Source of the DNA: a virus | IMG/VR virus record: IMGVR_UViG_3300030061_002247 | Span: 1-64,000 of that record | DNA: 64,000 bases | Direction: 5' to 3' (one strand) | In this document: positions 53,280 to 60,248 of the stretch, one piece after another | How the letters are laid out: each line of letters starts with the position of its first letter | How positions within the stretch are numbered: position 1 is the stretch's first letter | Notes under the pieces: model-generated | Seen by the model: only the letters and a program-made list of their open reading frames with translations | Databases searched by the model: none | What the model was told of the DNA's origin: nothing | Made by a program: the position numbers and the translations under genes

Positions 53280-53590
53280 ACGAAGTTGATTCTATTGCAT
53301 GAGTGTTAAACGATTCCAATCATACGTGTTGGCAATTCCCTTCCTGCGTGCGAGTTGATGTGTCTCGTGTTCAACAGTCCGATGATTCATTCATACAATA
53401 TACATGTGTCTAAGAATACAACTTTCATTGTAGTCTCTACATATATGTATGTACAGTCTATTGTATAGACAATACAGTTAGACAGTTAGACAGTTATACC
53501 AAAGGTATCCAACACACAGGAAAGGCAACACGTATTCACGTATACGTATATGTACAGATGGATACCAACATGTGTTCAACACACGTATGT
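53280..53590. other. AT-rich intergenic region with tandem and inverted repeats
   Basis: No gene seen. It contains the palindrome TACATATATGTA (53438-53449), GTCTAT-x3-ATAGAC (53456-53470), three tandem 8-mers ACAGTTAG, ACAGTTAG, ACAGTTAT (53474-53497), then ATACC-AAA-GGTAT and several overlapping CGTATACGTATATGTA-type words. It could hold protein-binding sites or a recombination or replication signal. Confidence 0.55.
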
Positions 53591-53806
53591 GTTAGGGAAG
53601 AAGCCTAAGCCGAAGGCTAGGCCTTGATAAGCCAAACAACTGGGAGGCTATGCCTCTCGGAAGTTTGACGTTTTTTTTGGGGGGTAACCTGTGTGTGTTC
53701 TGACACGTGGGAGCACAGGTTGGTTGACATGCTGAGGAGCGAGTCGTTAGACTCACTCCCCAACACTTACGTATGTTCCGAACACTTGCATGTTGGAATC
53801 TTTGAT
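53591..53806. other. Hairpin-rich non-coding stretch with T8 tract
   Basis: No convincing gene. It holds inverted repeats at 53603-53622 (8 bp with one bulge), GAGGC-TAT-GCCTC (53644-53656) and GGAGxGAGTC-GTTA-GACTCxCTCC (53736-53759). A run of eight T at 53671-53678 follows the second hairpin. Confidence 0.5.
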
Positions 53807-54604
53807 TCAAGCGAAGATGGAGTCATGGACTCCAACGAGCACTGCAAGTTCTTTCTTGCTCCTACCTTTGGTAGGGATGTCTCTGGAATCAGCCTTGAAC
53901 TCCCATTGGGAGTGGTTGCTTCCTTCCCAGTCTGCTTTTAGCAGTGTGGCTTCTCTCTTCTTGCCGTTGATAACGGCAGTCAAGGTGACAGTACCTTTGG
54001 GTACTGCTTTCTTGACCTTGGAAGCCTTCGGCTCTGCTTTGGAAGCCTTTGGCTTAGGGTCAAGTTTGCCGTTCTCATCGAAGAGTTCCTCTTCCTTAGG
54101 TGTGAGTTTAGCCTTCGGCTTTGCTTTCTTGGAAGCCTTAGGCTTCCTAGCCTTCTTGGTTGTCTTCTTCTGAGGCTTTGCCTCAGGTTCAGCCTCAGCC
54201 TCAATAGCCTCTTCGAGGATATTGTCGTAAGCCATCTTCCTTAGGGAAGAGTAGTACTTACTAACCCCGTTAGGGTTAGTAGCAGAAAGCAACTCAGAGA
54301 GTTGGCTATCTTTCAGAGACTTGATGTTTACATCCTTCAGGATGTAGAGACCAGTGGTAGTACCACTGGTAACCTTGCCAGTCTTAGGACAAGTACTTGT
54401 CCAGTCTCTTGGCTTCTGTCGATACGTTAGTATCGCTTTAGCAAAAGCCCTAAGGCTTTTTCTGCTGTACTGAACACCTTTGGTGTTCCTTGACAGAGTA
54501 GACAATGAGTCTACTCTGAGAGTACAGACCGAAGGTCTGTCTGAGTTCCCTAGGAACTCGGCGGTCGTCTTTATGCATTTCAGGATGTCAGATTTCTTGG
54601 CCAT
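53807..54604 (-). CDS. Lysine/alanine-rich protein, possibly DNA-binding (265 aa)
   Basis: An N-terminal domain of about 130 residues (helical, phage-like, with SLRAFAKAILTYRQKPRDW) is followed by a histone-tail-like linker rich in Lys, Pro and Ala (KKARKPKASKKAKPKAK). A C-terminal domain of about 65 residues follows (GTVTLTAVINGKKREATLL). The basic linker suggests nucleic-acid binding. It is the first gene of the minus-strand block, 26 nt from its TATA box. The coding DNA carries at least 20 perfect short inverted repeats (see findings). Confidence 0.65.
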   Translation of the reverse strand: MAKKSDILKCIKTTAEFLGNSDRPSVCTLRVDSLSTLSRNTKGVQYSRKSLRAFAKAILTYRQKPRDWTSTCPKTGKVTSGTTTGLYILKDVNIKSLKDSQLSELLSATNPNGVSKYYSSLRKMAYDNILEEAIEAEAEPEAKPQKKTTKKARKPKASKKAKPKAKLTPKEEELFDENGKLDPKPKASKAEPKASKVKKAVPKGTVTLTAVINGKKREATLLKADWEGSNHSQWEFKADSRDIPTKGRSKKELAVLVGVHDSIFA

Positions 54605-54714
54605 CGACTCTCATGTGTTGAGCCTTTATATGAGGAAGACCAAGGCCAAACGTTCCGTTCCTTGGAACGGTACGTTCGTGTATGTACATACATGTGTTGG
54701 CTAACTTGTTAGCC
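53819..54714. repeat. Dense array of short perfect inverted repeats
   Basis: Perfect stems of 5-10 bp with loops of mostly 0-5 nt follow one another about every 35-50 bases, inside and outside the gene. Examples: 53819-53833 (6 bp), 53861-53875 (6), 53962-53978 (7), 53989-54006 (7), 54131-54147 (7), 54259-54281 (9), 54350-54370 (10), 54387-54402 (16-nt palindrome), 54472-54488 (7), 54494-54518 (10), 54524-54540 (7), 54543-54559 (7), 54655-54670 (7), 54699-54714 (7). Confidence 0.75.
54621..54639 (-). promoter_or_regulatory. Repeated TATA promoter element, start of minus-strand block
   Basis: The minus strand reads CTTCCTCATATAAAGGCTC. TATA to the ATG at 54604 is 26 nt. It drives the first gene of the long minus-strand unit. 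Confidence 0.68.
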
Positions 54715-54724
54715 CAGTGGCCTA

Positions 54725-54810
54725 GTTAATTGCACCCCGAAAACAGTTAATCGCAGGGTTAATCGCAGGGTTAATCGCCGGAGGCGATGTTAATCGCAAC
54801 GGTTAATCGC
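54725..54810. repeat. GTTAATCGC iteron cluster, candidate origin or regulator-binding array
   Basis: Exact GTTAATCGC at 54746, 54758, 54770, 54789 and 54802, plus a variant GTTAATTGC at 54725. The first three exact copies are 12 bp apart. The array lies in the intergenic region (54605-55019) between divergent transcription blocks, next to a large A/T-flanked hairpin. Confidence 0.65.
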
Positions 54811-54839
54811 ATCTTTTAGTCCCACACAGCGCTGCACCA

Positions 54840-54871
54840 TTTTTTCGGTGGGAGGCCCTTTCCCGAAAAAA
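54840..54871. terminator. Long hairpin with T and A tracts (terminator or origin structure)
   Basis: TTTTTTCGG ... CCGAAAAAA can pair over 9 bp around a 14-nt loop that itself contains GGGA/TCCC, followed by further A tracts. It could act as a bidirectional terminator or as a structural element of an origin beside the iterons. Confidence 0.45.
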
Positions 54872-55019
54872 AATTACAGAAAAAAATCAATAATCCAGCC
54901 CCCCTCCCCTCTACCGTGTTGGCAGGAGGCGTTGTCCATAATAGCATGGCTGCACGCATTGGCAAGTCGTCTGTCAGCACGCCCCTCGACCAAGCGTGGA
55001 CTGTGTAGGAGGCGTACTC

Positions 55020-55100
55020 ATGAAGATGCCCAAGATGCATTACAACCAAGGCGGTATGTACTGGCCAGAGAGTAAGAACATACAAGTAGAATGCGAGTAA
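55020..55100 (+). CDS. Candidate microprotein (26 aa)
   Basis: MKMPKMHYNQGGMYWPESKN then IQVECE. Its main support is a textbook AGGAGG site 7 nt before the ATG, otherwise unexplained in this intergenic region. No homologue is recognisable. Bases 55101-55247 after it hold only the promoter of the next gene. Confidence 0.4.
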   Translation: MKMPKMHYNQGGMYWPESKNIQVECE

Positions 55101-55215
55101 TCCTTTATCGTGGCCGGTGTCATCTGTTTGTCATCTCTCTACCTGTTCCAAAATTGACAAAACTCTTTCATGTTTCATAAAGCAGGTGGCATTGGCCACA
55201 CCTAAAAGCCAGCAA

Positions 55216-55226
55216 CGGTTTTATCC
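55216..55226 (+). promoter_or_regulatory. TATA-like box of the right-hand plus-strand operon
   Basis: GGTTTTATCC lies about 30 nt upstream of the ATG at 55248, which has no ribosome-binding site, consistent with a leaderless first gene. Confidence 0.45.
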
Positions 55227-55247
55227 TGACCCCCCTTGCGCTTGGGC

Positions 55248-55802
55248 ATGGGTGCATTCGACTCCGCATGGTCACTTCTCAAAAACTTCGATGAGGAGAT
55301 GGACGAATATCGAAGGGTGATGGATGCTCCACCACCAAGGAGAACACCACAGATGGATGATGACCCATTCAGGATGAAACAGCCTGATATGAGTGCCCAG
55401 ATAGAACAGATTCTTGCCGAGATTCAGCGTAGAGAAGGTAGGAAAAACCCTGATTTTCATCACCAAGACTACGATTCGGTCTTTTATAGAAACAAATATG
55501 ACCGAGAAAATCCACAGGATAATCAACTCCTGAACACCACAAGACCTCAGATGAAAGACAGAATGGGGGCTCTACGAGCAGAAATGGAAAGAAGAGCCAG
55601 AAAAAGAGGGTCTCCTGTAGTAGGTGATTCTGCCCCACCAGAAGCAAAAGGTCCTCAACCAATGGGAGCACCGGAGTCTTTCAGTGCTCCAGAGGGCATG
55701 ACTAACGAGGAATATGGTATTATCGACCAGCCGGACAGTAAGTACACCAAAGAACTACAGGGGCAAGCGCTTCAAGACTACATTAAACAAAGGTTTGGTT
55801 GA
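55248..55802 (+). CDS. FDxAW-tag protein 1
   Basis: 184 residues from the ATG at 55248; the frame opens at 55236, but the family start is MGAFDSAWSLLK. After the tag the protein is Arg/Pro/Asp/Gln-rich and probably disordered or helical (AQIEQILAEIQRREGRK). It is the first of a run of genes sharing this N-terminal peptide. Likely a virion or assembly protein by context; no family recognised. Confidence 0.65.
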   Translation: MGAFDSAWSLLKNFDEEMDEYRRVMDAPPPRRTPQMDDDPFRMKQPDMSAQIEQILAEIQRREGRKNPDFHHQDYDSVFYRNKYDRENPQDNQLLNTTRPQMKDRMGALRAEMERRARKRGSPVVGDSAPPEAKGPQPMGAPESFSAPEGMTNEEYGIIDQPDSKYTKELQGQALQDYIKQRFG

Positions 55803-55804
55803 AT

Positions 55805-56134
55805 ATGAGTGTTTTTGACTCTGCATGGTCCTTACTCAAGATGGGTAGGCGTAGTGGAAACAACAGGAGAGGTCAACAAGTCTCCAATCAGAGGCGTTTC
55901 AGAAGACCAATGCAGTTACCACCAGAAGTCATGGAGGTACTAAGTCCTGAGACAAAGGCTAATCTTGAGAGCATGAAACAAAGTGACCCAGAGGCATATA
56001 ACAAGTATCTGATTGAATTGTCTATGGGCTTTAGAGCAAGCCCTCCTCGTAACAGCATGATGCCAGACCCCGGTCAGAGTCAGGTTCGCATACCATACGA
56101 CCCACAAAATGAATCAGGGGTTGAAGGGCAATGA
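55805..56134 (+). CDS. FDxAW-tag protein 2
   Basis: 109 residues from the ATG at 55805 (MSVFDSAWSLLKMGRRSGNN). After the tag comes an Arg-rich stretch, then a helical Leu/Glu segment (EVMEVLSPETKANLESMKQ). The stop overlaps the next start (ATGA). Confidence 0.65.
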   Translation: MSVFDSAWSLLKMGRRSGNNRRGQQVSNQRRFRRPMQLPPEVMEVLSPETKANLESMKQSDPEAYNKYLIELSMGFRASPPRNSMMPDPGQSQVRIPYDPQNESGVEGQ

Positions 56135-56628
56135 GTGCTTTCGACAAGGCTTGGTCCTCTCTTCTCATTAAGGGTACGGTTGATGCCATCATGGATGCTG
56201 CATCGTCTCCCGCTTTAGTAACACACGAAGACCACAAAAGAAGAAGTCAAGAAATACACCAGATTCTTGAGGATATAGCGAATCAGCACGGCATTACTAC
56301 GGCTGATATCCATAGACATATAGACCTGTCAGGTCATCCTGATGACCCTAGCGATGCAGTGTATGATGATGTGGCTAGACGAAGGGAAGAGTGGGAGCAG
56401 CAGAATGGAAAGACAAACTGGCCGGGGTACTACGTGACCCATGAGGGCATAGGACCAGACCCCGAACTCAGGCGTGCTGCTGATGAGTGGGAACAAAACT
56501 TCGACCATCCCGGTGGAGACGACCACTTGGAATCGCTTGGTATACGAGAACAGATAAGAAATGCGATGTATGAAATATCAGGACCTGAGTATGATGCTAA
56601 TTACCAACAGAGGATGGGTCAGCAATGA
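56131..56628 (+). CDS. FDxAW-tag protein 3
   Basis: 165 residues: MSAFDKAWSSLLIKGTVDAI, then an acidic, His-rich body with two conserved-looking segments (EIHQILEDIANQHGITTADI and WPGYYVTHEGIGPDPELR). Coupled to both neighbours by ATGA. Function unknown. Confidence 0.65.
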   Translation: MSAFDKAWSSLLIKGTVDAIMDAASSPALVTHEDHKRRSQEIHQILEDIANQHGITTADIHRHIDLSGHPDDPSDAVYDDVARRREEWEQQNGKTNWPGYYVTHEGIGPDPELRRAADEWEQNFDHPGGDDHLESLGIREQIRNAMYEISGPEYDANYQQRMGQQ

Positions 56629-56903
56629 GCGCTTTCGACAAGTCTTGGTCGGTTCTGAAGAACCTAGCGCCCACTTCACCCTCTGACCCGATGGGCACAC
56701 GAGCGATAGACTCGATGTTCTGCCAGAGTTGCAAGCAGGGCCTCAATCCGGGCAGTCCACAGTGCGAAAACTGCGGTGCACCTACTGGAAACAGCATGAG
56801 AAACGTCATGGGAGACGGAAATATGCACTCACCGGGGCAGCAGTCCATGATTGAGAGAGCGAGACAGGCCATGGAAGCGCAGAAAAGGTCAGAGGGACAG
56901 TAA
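56625..56903 (+). CDS. FDxAW-tag protein 4 with zinc ribbon
   Basis: 92 residues: MSAFDKSWSVLKNLAPTSPS, then MFCQSCKQGLNPGSPQCENC, a four-Cys zinc ribbon, and an Arg/Gln-rich C-terminus. ATGA overlap with the previous gene. Confidence 0.65.
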   Translation: MSAFDKSWSVLKNLAPTSPSDPMGTRAIDSMFCQSCKQGLNPGSPQCENCGAPTGNSMRNVMGDGNMHSPGQQSMIERARQAMEAQKRSEGQ

Positions 56904-57008
56904 CCAACTGATACCGAACAGCAAAACCATCGTTGCTAGCCCCATCTTGATTACCAAATCAATCACTACCATTCTAAAACTGTTAAAAATCGCTTCGCTA
57001 ATGCCCAT
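56889..57008 (-). CDS. Small membrane protein on opposite strand (39 aa)
   Basis: MGISEAIFNSFRMVVIDLVI then KMGLATMVLLFGISWLLSL: one or two hydrophobic helices. It overlaps the 3' end of the zinc-ribbon gene by 15 nt in convergent orientation. A TATA-like TTTAATAAGG lies upstream. No ribosome-binding site is clear. Confidence 0.4.
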   Translation of the reverse strand: MGISEAIFNSFRMVVIDLVIKMGLATMVLLFGISWLLSL

Positions 57009-57026
57009 AACTTACGATTCATCGAG

Positions 57027-57041
57027 CAAAAGACGGTCTTT
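57027..57041 (+). terminator. Candidate hairpin terminator
   Basis: AAAAGAC-G-GTCTTTT is a perfect inverted repeat ending in T4, located after the FDxAW operon genes and just before the TATA-like box of the next gene. Confidence 0.4.
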
Positions 57042-57047
57042 TAACTA

Positions 57048-57059
57048 AACCCTTATTAA
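57048..57059 (+). promoter_or_regulatory. TATA-like box before 57085
   Basis: CCCTTATTAAAG lies about 28 nt before the ATG at 57085, which has no ribosome-binding site; a leaderless transcript is likely. Confidence 0.5.
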
Positions 57060-57084
57060 AGCAGCACCATACATAGTATTCCCG

Positions 57085-57276
57085 ATGACAGTATCCGAGA
57101 GCGCCTTCGCTGCGGCGTGGCTTCTACTCAAGCATCAGGAGAATGGTGTCGATTTTTCCTCGAAAGAGGACCAATTCATCACTGGGACTATCCTCAAGAT
57201 GATGAACTCCGACGATTTGAGGCTTCAAGAGGAAGCAGGCATGCTTTACGCACGCTATAAGGTCATGAAATCCTAA
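57085..57276 (+). CDS. FDxAW-like tag protein 5 (63 aa)
   Basis: MTVSESAFAAAWLLLKHQEN carries a variant of the tag (AFxxAWxLLK). The rest is helical and acidic (DDLRLQEEAGMLYARYKVMK). The stop overlaps the stop of the convergent minus-strand gene. Confidence 0.6.
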   Translation: MTVSESAFAAAWLLLKHQENGVDFSSKEDQFITGTILKMMNSDDLRLQEEAGMLYARYKVMKS

Positions 57277-57623
57277 GAACGAGTGGTTGTGCTTCCAGTG
57301 GAAGCCCCTGACATCATTCTTTGACGTGCTTCTTGCTCCATTCTGGCTGTATCCTGCTGATTTCGGGCTGCGGCCTCTTGTAGGCTACCCATTGCCTGTC
57401 CCATCGGACTTTCCTTCGCCGCATCCAAAGTTTCCTTCATTTCCTTGCCTTTATCGGCTAAATTAGCCATATTTTGCCCAATTTTCGAGTTTTTGGCCGC
57501 TACACCGACTTTTTTAGCGGATTGTAGGCCTTTTGAGCCTAATTTCGCTGCTGCCGGGCCTACTCTGGCCAATCCAGCGACTAGAGCCGGGAGAAACTTC
57601 TCAATGTCGTAATCCGACTCCAT
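57273..57623 (-). CDS. Ala/Gly/Lys/Gln-rich helical protein, opposite strand
   Basis: 116 residues: MESDYDIEKFLPALVAGLAR then a repetitive helical body (GPAAAKLGSKGLQSAKKVGV, ADKGKEMKETLDAAKESPMG) ending in Ser/Thr. The composition resembles internal virion or scaffold-type proteins. It is an isolated minus-strand gene in a plus-strand operon, with overlapping stops. ATG at 57623. Confidence 0.6.
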   Translation of the reverse strand: MESDYDIEKFLPALVAGLARVGPAAAKLGSKGLQSAKKVGVAAKNSKIGQNMANLADKGKEMKETLDAAKESPMGQAMGSLQEAAARNQQDTARMEQEARQRMMSGASTGSTTTRS

Positions 57624-57676
57624 AACACGTCGGAGAAGCAGAAACTAATTATGGTGTCGCCTTATACGCCGCTAGC

Positions 57677-57916
57677 ATGGGGTTTGAGTTCGATTTGGCG
57701 TTCGAGTCACTCAAGAAGGGTCAATTCGGGATGAAAGGCTCTCAATATATCTCAAATCGACCAAAAGCGAAGGCGAAAGCCAAGGTTCAGCGTCTAGCGA
57801 GAAAGACGAAGAACCGAAAGACGAAGGCTCGCTACAAACGCAACCTAGATAGGGGTAACACACGTCCGAGGATGCGTAGGCAGACAGGCCTAGTCAGAAT
57901 ATCCAGAAGGAGATAG
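57677..57916 (+). CDS. Basic protein with FDxAW-like N-terminus (79 aa)
   Basis: MGFEFDLAFESLKKGQFGMK has the tag in a variant form (FDxAFxxLK). The remainder is extremely Lys/Arg-rich (KAKAKAKVQRLARKTKNRKT), suggesting nucleic-acid binding or genome condensation inside the virion (inference). Confidence 0.6.
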   Translation: MGFEFDLAFESLKKGQFGMKGSQYISNRPKAKAKAKVQRLARKTKNRKTKARYKRNLDRGNTRPRMRRQTGLVRISRRR

Positions 57917-57921
57917 ATAAA

Positions 57922-58467
57922 ATGAATGCATTCGACACAGCATGGACACTACTCAAAGCAGACAAAGAGAAGTGCCCTTCATGCAATATGTCGAAATCAG
58001 AGTGCATGACTCATAAAATGGGCTGCGGCGGTGAGATGAAGAAGGCATATGTGATGAGAAAAGCCGCTTTCAGACTAAAATACGACTACAACACACTCAG
58101 GAAATCGTACAGAGATGAGTACGAGGACTACTCGGATGGCCCTCCAATGGGTGAGTTCGATATGGCTCAGGCCGTATCCGACCACAATGACGGGATGATT
58201 TTCGATGACCACATGCCTAGGAACGAGAAAGAGAAACAGATACTACACCACTACATGAACAAACTGAATGTTATTCCGGGTTTGACAGCAGAGGAGCAGG
58301 GATTGGATGATGATGACCACCAAATGGCCAGCGATGTGGCTCAAGAGTACTTCGTAGAGCACATGAGGGAAATGGAAGCCATGAACTCAGGCGTTACCGG
58401 TAGAGACAGCGCACCGTCGAAAGTAGGAGTCTCCTCCCCTCAGATACCAGAGCAGCGTAATCAGTGA
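57922..58467 (+). CDS. FDxAW-tag protein 6 with Cys-rich segment
   Basis: 181 residues: MNAFDTAWTLLKADKEKCPS then CNMSKSECMTHKMGCGG (zinc-type), followed by an acidic body with FDMAQAVSDHNDGMIFDD. Virion-type protein by context. Confidence 0.65.
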   Translation: MNAFDTAWTLLKADKEKCPSCNMSKSECMTHKMGCGGEMKKAYVMRKAAFRLKYDYNTLRKSYRDEYEDYSDGPPMGEFDMAQAVSDHNDGMIFDDHMPRNEKEKQILHHYMNKLNVIPGLTAEEQGLDDDDHQMASDVAQEYFVEHMREMEAMNSGVTGRDSAPSKVGVSSPQIPEQRNQ

Positions 58468-59111
58468 TGTGTATGAAGGACAAGGGCAAGAAAGCAGGGA
58501 TGACACTGGTTATCGCTGTCGGCCCTAAGATGCCCAAGAAACCCACTGAGACCTCGAAACCAGACGAGAAGGCCATGAAGAAGGCTTTTGATGTTGCTTG
58601 GGGTGTAGTTAAGGCTATTCCAGAGGCAAATAGTAGGTTTTCTCAACAAAATTTGGGAGAACTACCTCATACAATGGGTACATCTTCGGCAGAACCTCTT
58701 CAATCATTCAATGTGGATGATAAATTGGACTTAGAAAACGATTTGAATGAAGGAAGGGCACAATATATGGATGAAGATATGGGTGACCGGAATTTTAGAG
58801 GAAACATTGCCGCAGATTACAGACCTCAAGGTGCAAATGAAGGTAACGAAGAGTATTACAGAGGACTTTTAGAGGAAATGCTACGAGGAAAAATCTCAGG
58901 AAGAAAGGATATGGCCCATGACCCTGAGATGTTACGAGATTACGACCAAAGACAGGGTGAGTTAATGGATAACGAAAGAACATCAGTACTTGCAGAGGGT
59001 ATGGAACCACCAATGCCTCAATCTCAACCTCAATCTGGTGAAATAGGTATAATGTCACCAAGAAATGTTAGAAGATTTAACCGAGGTATGGGTCCTTCAA
59101 CCCCGTTTTAG
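58467..59111 (+). CDS. FDxAW protein 7 (tag internal)
   Basis: 214 residues from the ATG at 58467 (TGATG overlap). A Lys-rich N-terminus of about 35 residues precedes KKAFDVAWGVVKAIPEANSR, the tag in internal position. The body is Asn/Gln/Arg/Met-rich with low complexity and may be disordered. The later part of the gene is AT-richer than its neighbours. Confidence 0.6.
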   Translation: MCMKDKGKKAGMTLVIAVGPKMPKKPTETSKPDEKAMKKAFDVAWGVVKAIPEANSRFSQQNLGELPHTMGTSSAEPLQSFNVDDKLDLENDLNEGRAQYMDEDMGDRNFRGNIAADYRPQGANEGNEEYYRGLLEEMLRGKISGRKDMAHDPEMLRDYDQRQGELMDNERTSVLAEGMEPPMPQSQPQSGEIGIMSPRNVRRFNRGMGPSTPF

Positions 59112-59119
59112 GGGATTTT

Positions 59120-59896
59120 ATGACTAGACAGACCGAATTAGGTGAATATCACCCTGATTTTCCCAGTAGCCTCGGTCCAGTCAATGAGTATCACGGCACA
59201 ATCGACATGCAGGGCGTTCTCGACCAAGGTATCAGGGGTGGAAACCCGAAAACACGCTCGAAACACTACGTTCCACCCAGCCTAAGGAATGAGGATAGGG
59301 TGTCCTACACCACTGACAATCCAGACCTCGCACGCCAGTTCGCATTGGAAAGGGCCAAAAAGTTCGGCCTGCCTGAGAGCAGCGTGGGTGTAGTAGGCGT
59401 GAGGGGCGGAGGACTGGCTAACCCAGTCCTACAACCAGAGCCTAGCGGTGGTATTTTCAGTGGTACTGAAAGTAATGTCAGGAGTGGAGGCATTCCTAGG
59501 GCCAATCTAGCCCCTATGACGATGAAATCAGACGCTTACGTGCAAGTCACAGCGACTTGTGACTGCTGTTCACCCTCCACACAGGCGTTCGGCACTCTAG
59601 TTGAGGACTATTTCGAGAAGGCCAAGAAGAAATCCAAGCCTTTCCACGGCTACAATCCCAATAGACACCACAAGAAGGGAGGTCTGAATGCGAAAGGTCG
59701 AGCCAAAGCGAAGAGAGAAACAGGTGCAAACCTCAAACCTCCTGTCACTACCAAGCCATCCAAACTCAAACCCGGAAGCAAGAAGGCGAAAAGAAGGAAA
59801 TCCTTCTGCGCTCGCATGGGTGGCAGTAAAGGACCTACGAGCAAGGATGGTAAACTAACCCCGAAAGGTGCAGCATTGAAGAGGTGGAATTGTTGA
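59120..59896 (+). CDS. ART-like N-terminal domain plus DUF6321-like basic C-terminus
   Basis: 258 residues. NEYHGTIDMQGVLDQGIRGG then RVSYTTDNPDLARQFALERA follows an ADP-ribosyltransferase-like pattern (YHGT...I..GI...vsyTTd...A..fA). A middle Cys segment is ATCDCCSPSTQ. The C-terminal about 80 residues, KKGGLNAKGRAKAKRETGAN and RRKSFCARMGGSKGP, match a conserved phage family (DUF6321-like). The activity of the ART part is unproved; the basic end probably contacts DNA. Confidence 0.6.
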   Translation: MTRQTELGEYHPDFPSSLGPVNEYHGTIDMQGVLDQGIRGGNPKTRSKHYVPPSLRNEDRVSYTTDNPDLARQFALERAKKFGLPESSVGVVGVRGGGLANPVLQPEPSGGIFSGTESNVRSGGIPRANLAPMTMKSDAYVQVTATCDCCSPSTQAFGTLVEDYFEKAKKKSKPFHGYNPNRHHKKGGLNAKGRAKAKRETGANLKPPVTTKPSKLKPGSKKAKRRKSFCARMGGSKGPTSKDGKLTPKGAALKRWNC

Positions 59897-60060
59897 AAAA
59901 GGACAAATGTTGTTGTGGTGCTACTAAGAATAATCCATGTAAATGCATGGAGTTAGGCAAACAATGCTCCATGACTCCACCTCGCTGCCCATGTTACAAA
60001 TTGCTGTATGCACAGAAAAAAGCCGCTGACAAACTAACCAAAATGGTGGGTGTCATATGA
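59893..60060 (+). CDS. Cys-rich small protein (55 aa)
   Basis: A TTG start at 59893 overlaps the previous TGA, with GAGGTGG 5 nt upstream. KKDKCCCGATKNNPCKCMEL then GKQCSMTPPRCPCYKLLYA: nine Cys, certainly metal-binding. The stop overlaps the next ATG. Translation coupling and Cys spacing make it convincing. Confidence 0.6.
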   Translation: MKKDKCCCGATKNNPCKCMELGKQCSMTPPRCPCYKLLYAQKKAADKLTKMVGVI

Positions 60061-60248
60061 TAGATTCTTGTGGTTGTGGTCACTGCGTCGGCATGGATGG
60101 TGCATGGGACACACTCGAAAAGAAACTCTGTCCAGCAGGTAAAGCCGCTGCAAAGAGGAAGTTCAAGGTCTATCCGTCTGCCTATGCTAATGGATGGGCT
60201 GTACAGTATTGCCGGGGAAAGTTTCGAGGGAAAGGTAAGAAGAAATGA
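60057..60248 (+). CDS. DUF5872-like small protein with AW motif (63 aa)
   Basis: MIDSCGCGHCVGMDGAWDTL then KKLCPAGKAAAKRKFKVYPS and AYANGWAVQYCRGKFRGKGK. The YPSAYANGxxVxxC part matches a small viral family (DUF5872-like). GAWDTLEKK recalls the FDxAW tag. Basic, Cys-containing; likely a virion DNA-associated protein. Confidence 0.6.
   Translation: MIDSCGCGHCVGMDGAWDTLEKKLCPAGKAAAKRKFKVYPSAYANGWAVQYCRGKFRGKGKKK

Noticed and set aside
53592-53810. Minus-strand ORF (72 aa) upstream of the 98-codon gene
   Set aside because: It covers hairpins and the T8 tract and has no protein-like composition.
54746-54810. GTTAATCGC copies as a CRISPR array
   Set aside because: Repeats are only 9 bp, spacing is 12-19 bp and no cas genes are present; iterons fit better.
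54848-55075. Plus-strand ORF (75 aa) and minus-strand ORF 54816-55085 in the divergent intergenic region
   Set aside because: Low-complexity, Pro/Arg/Cys-rich translation, overlapping a large hairpin, no ribosome-binding site; the short ORF at 55020 has a much better site in another frame.
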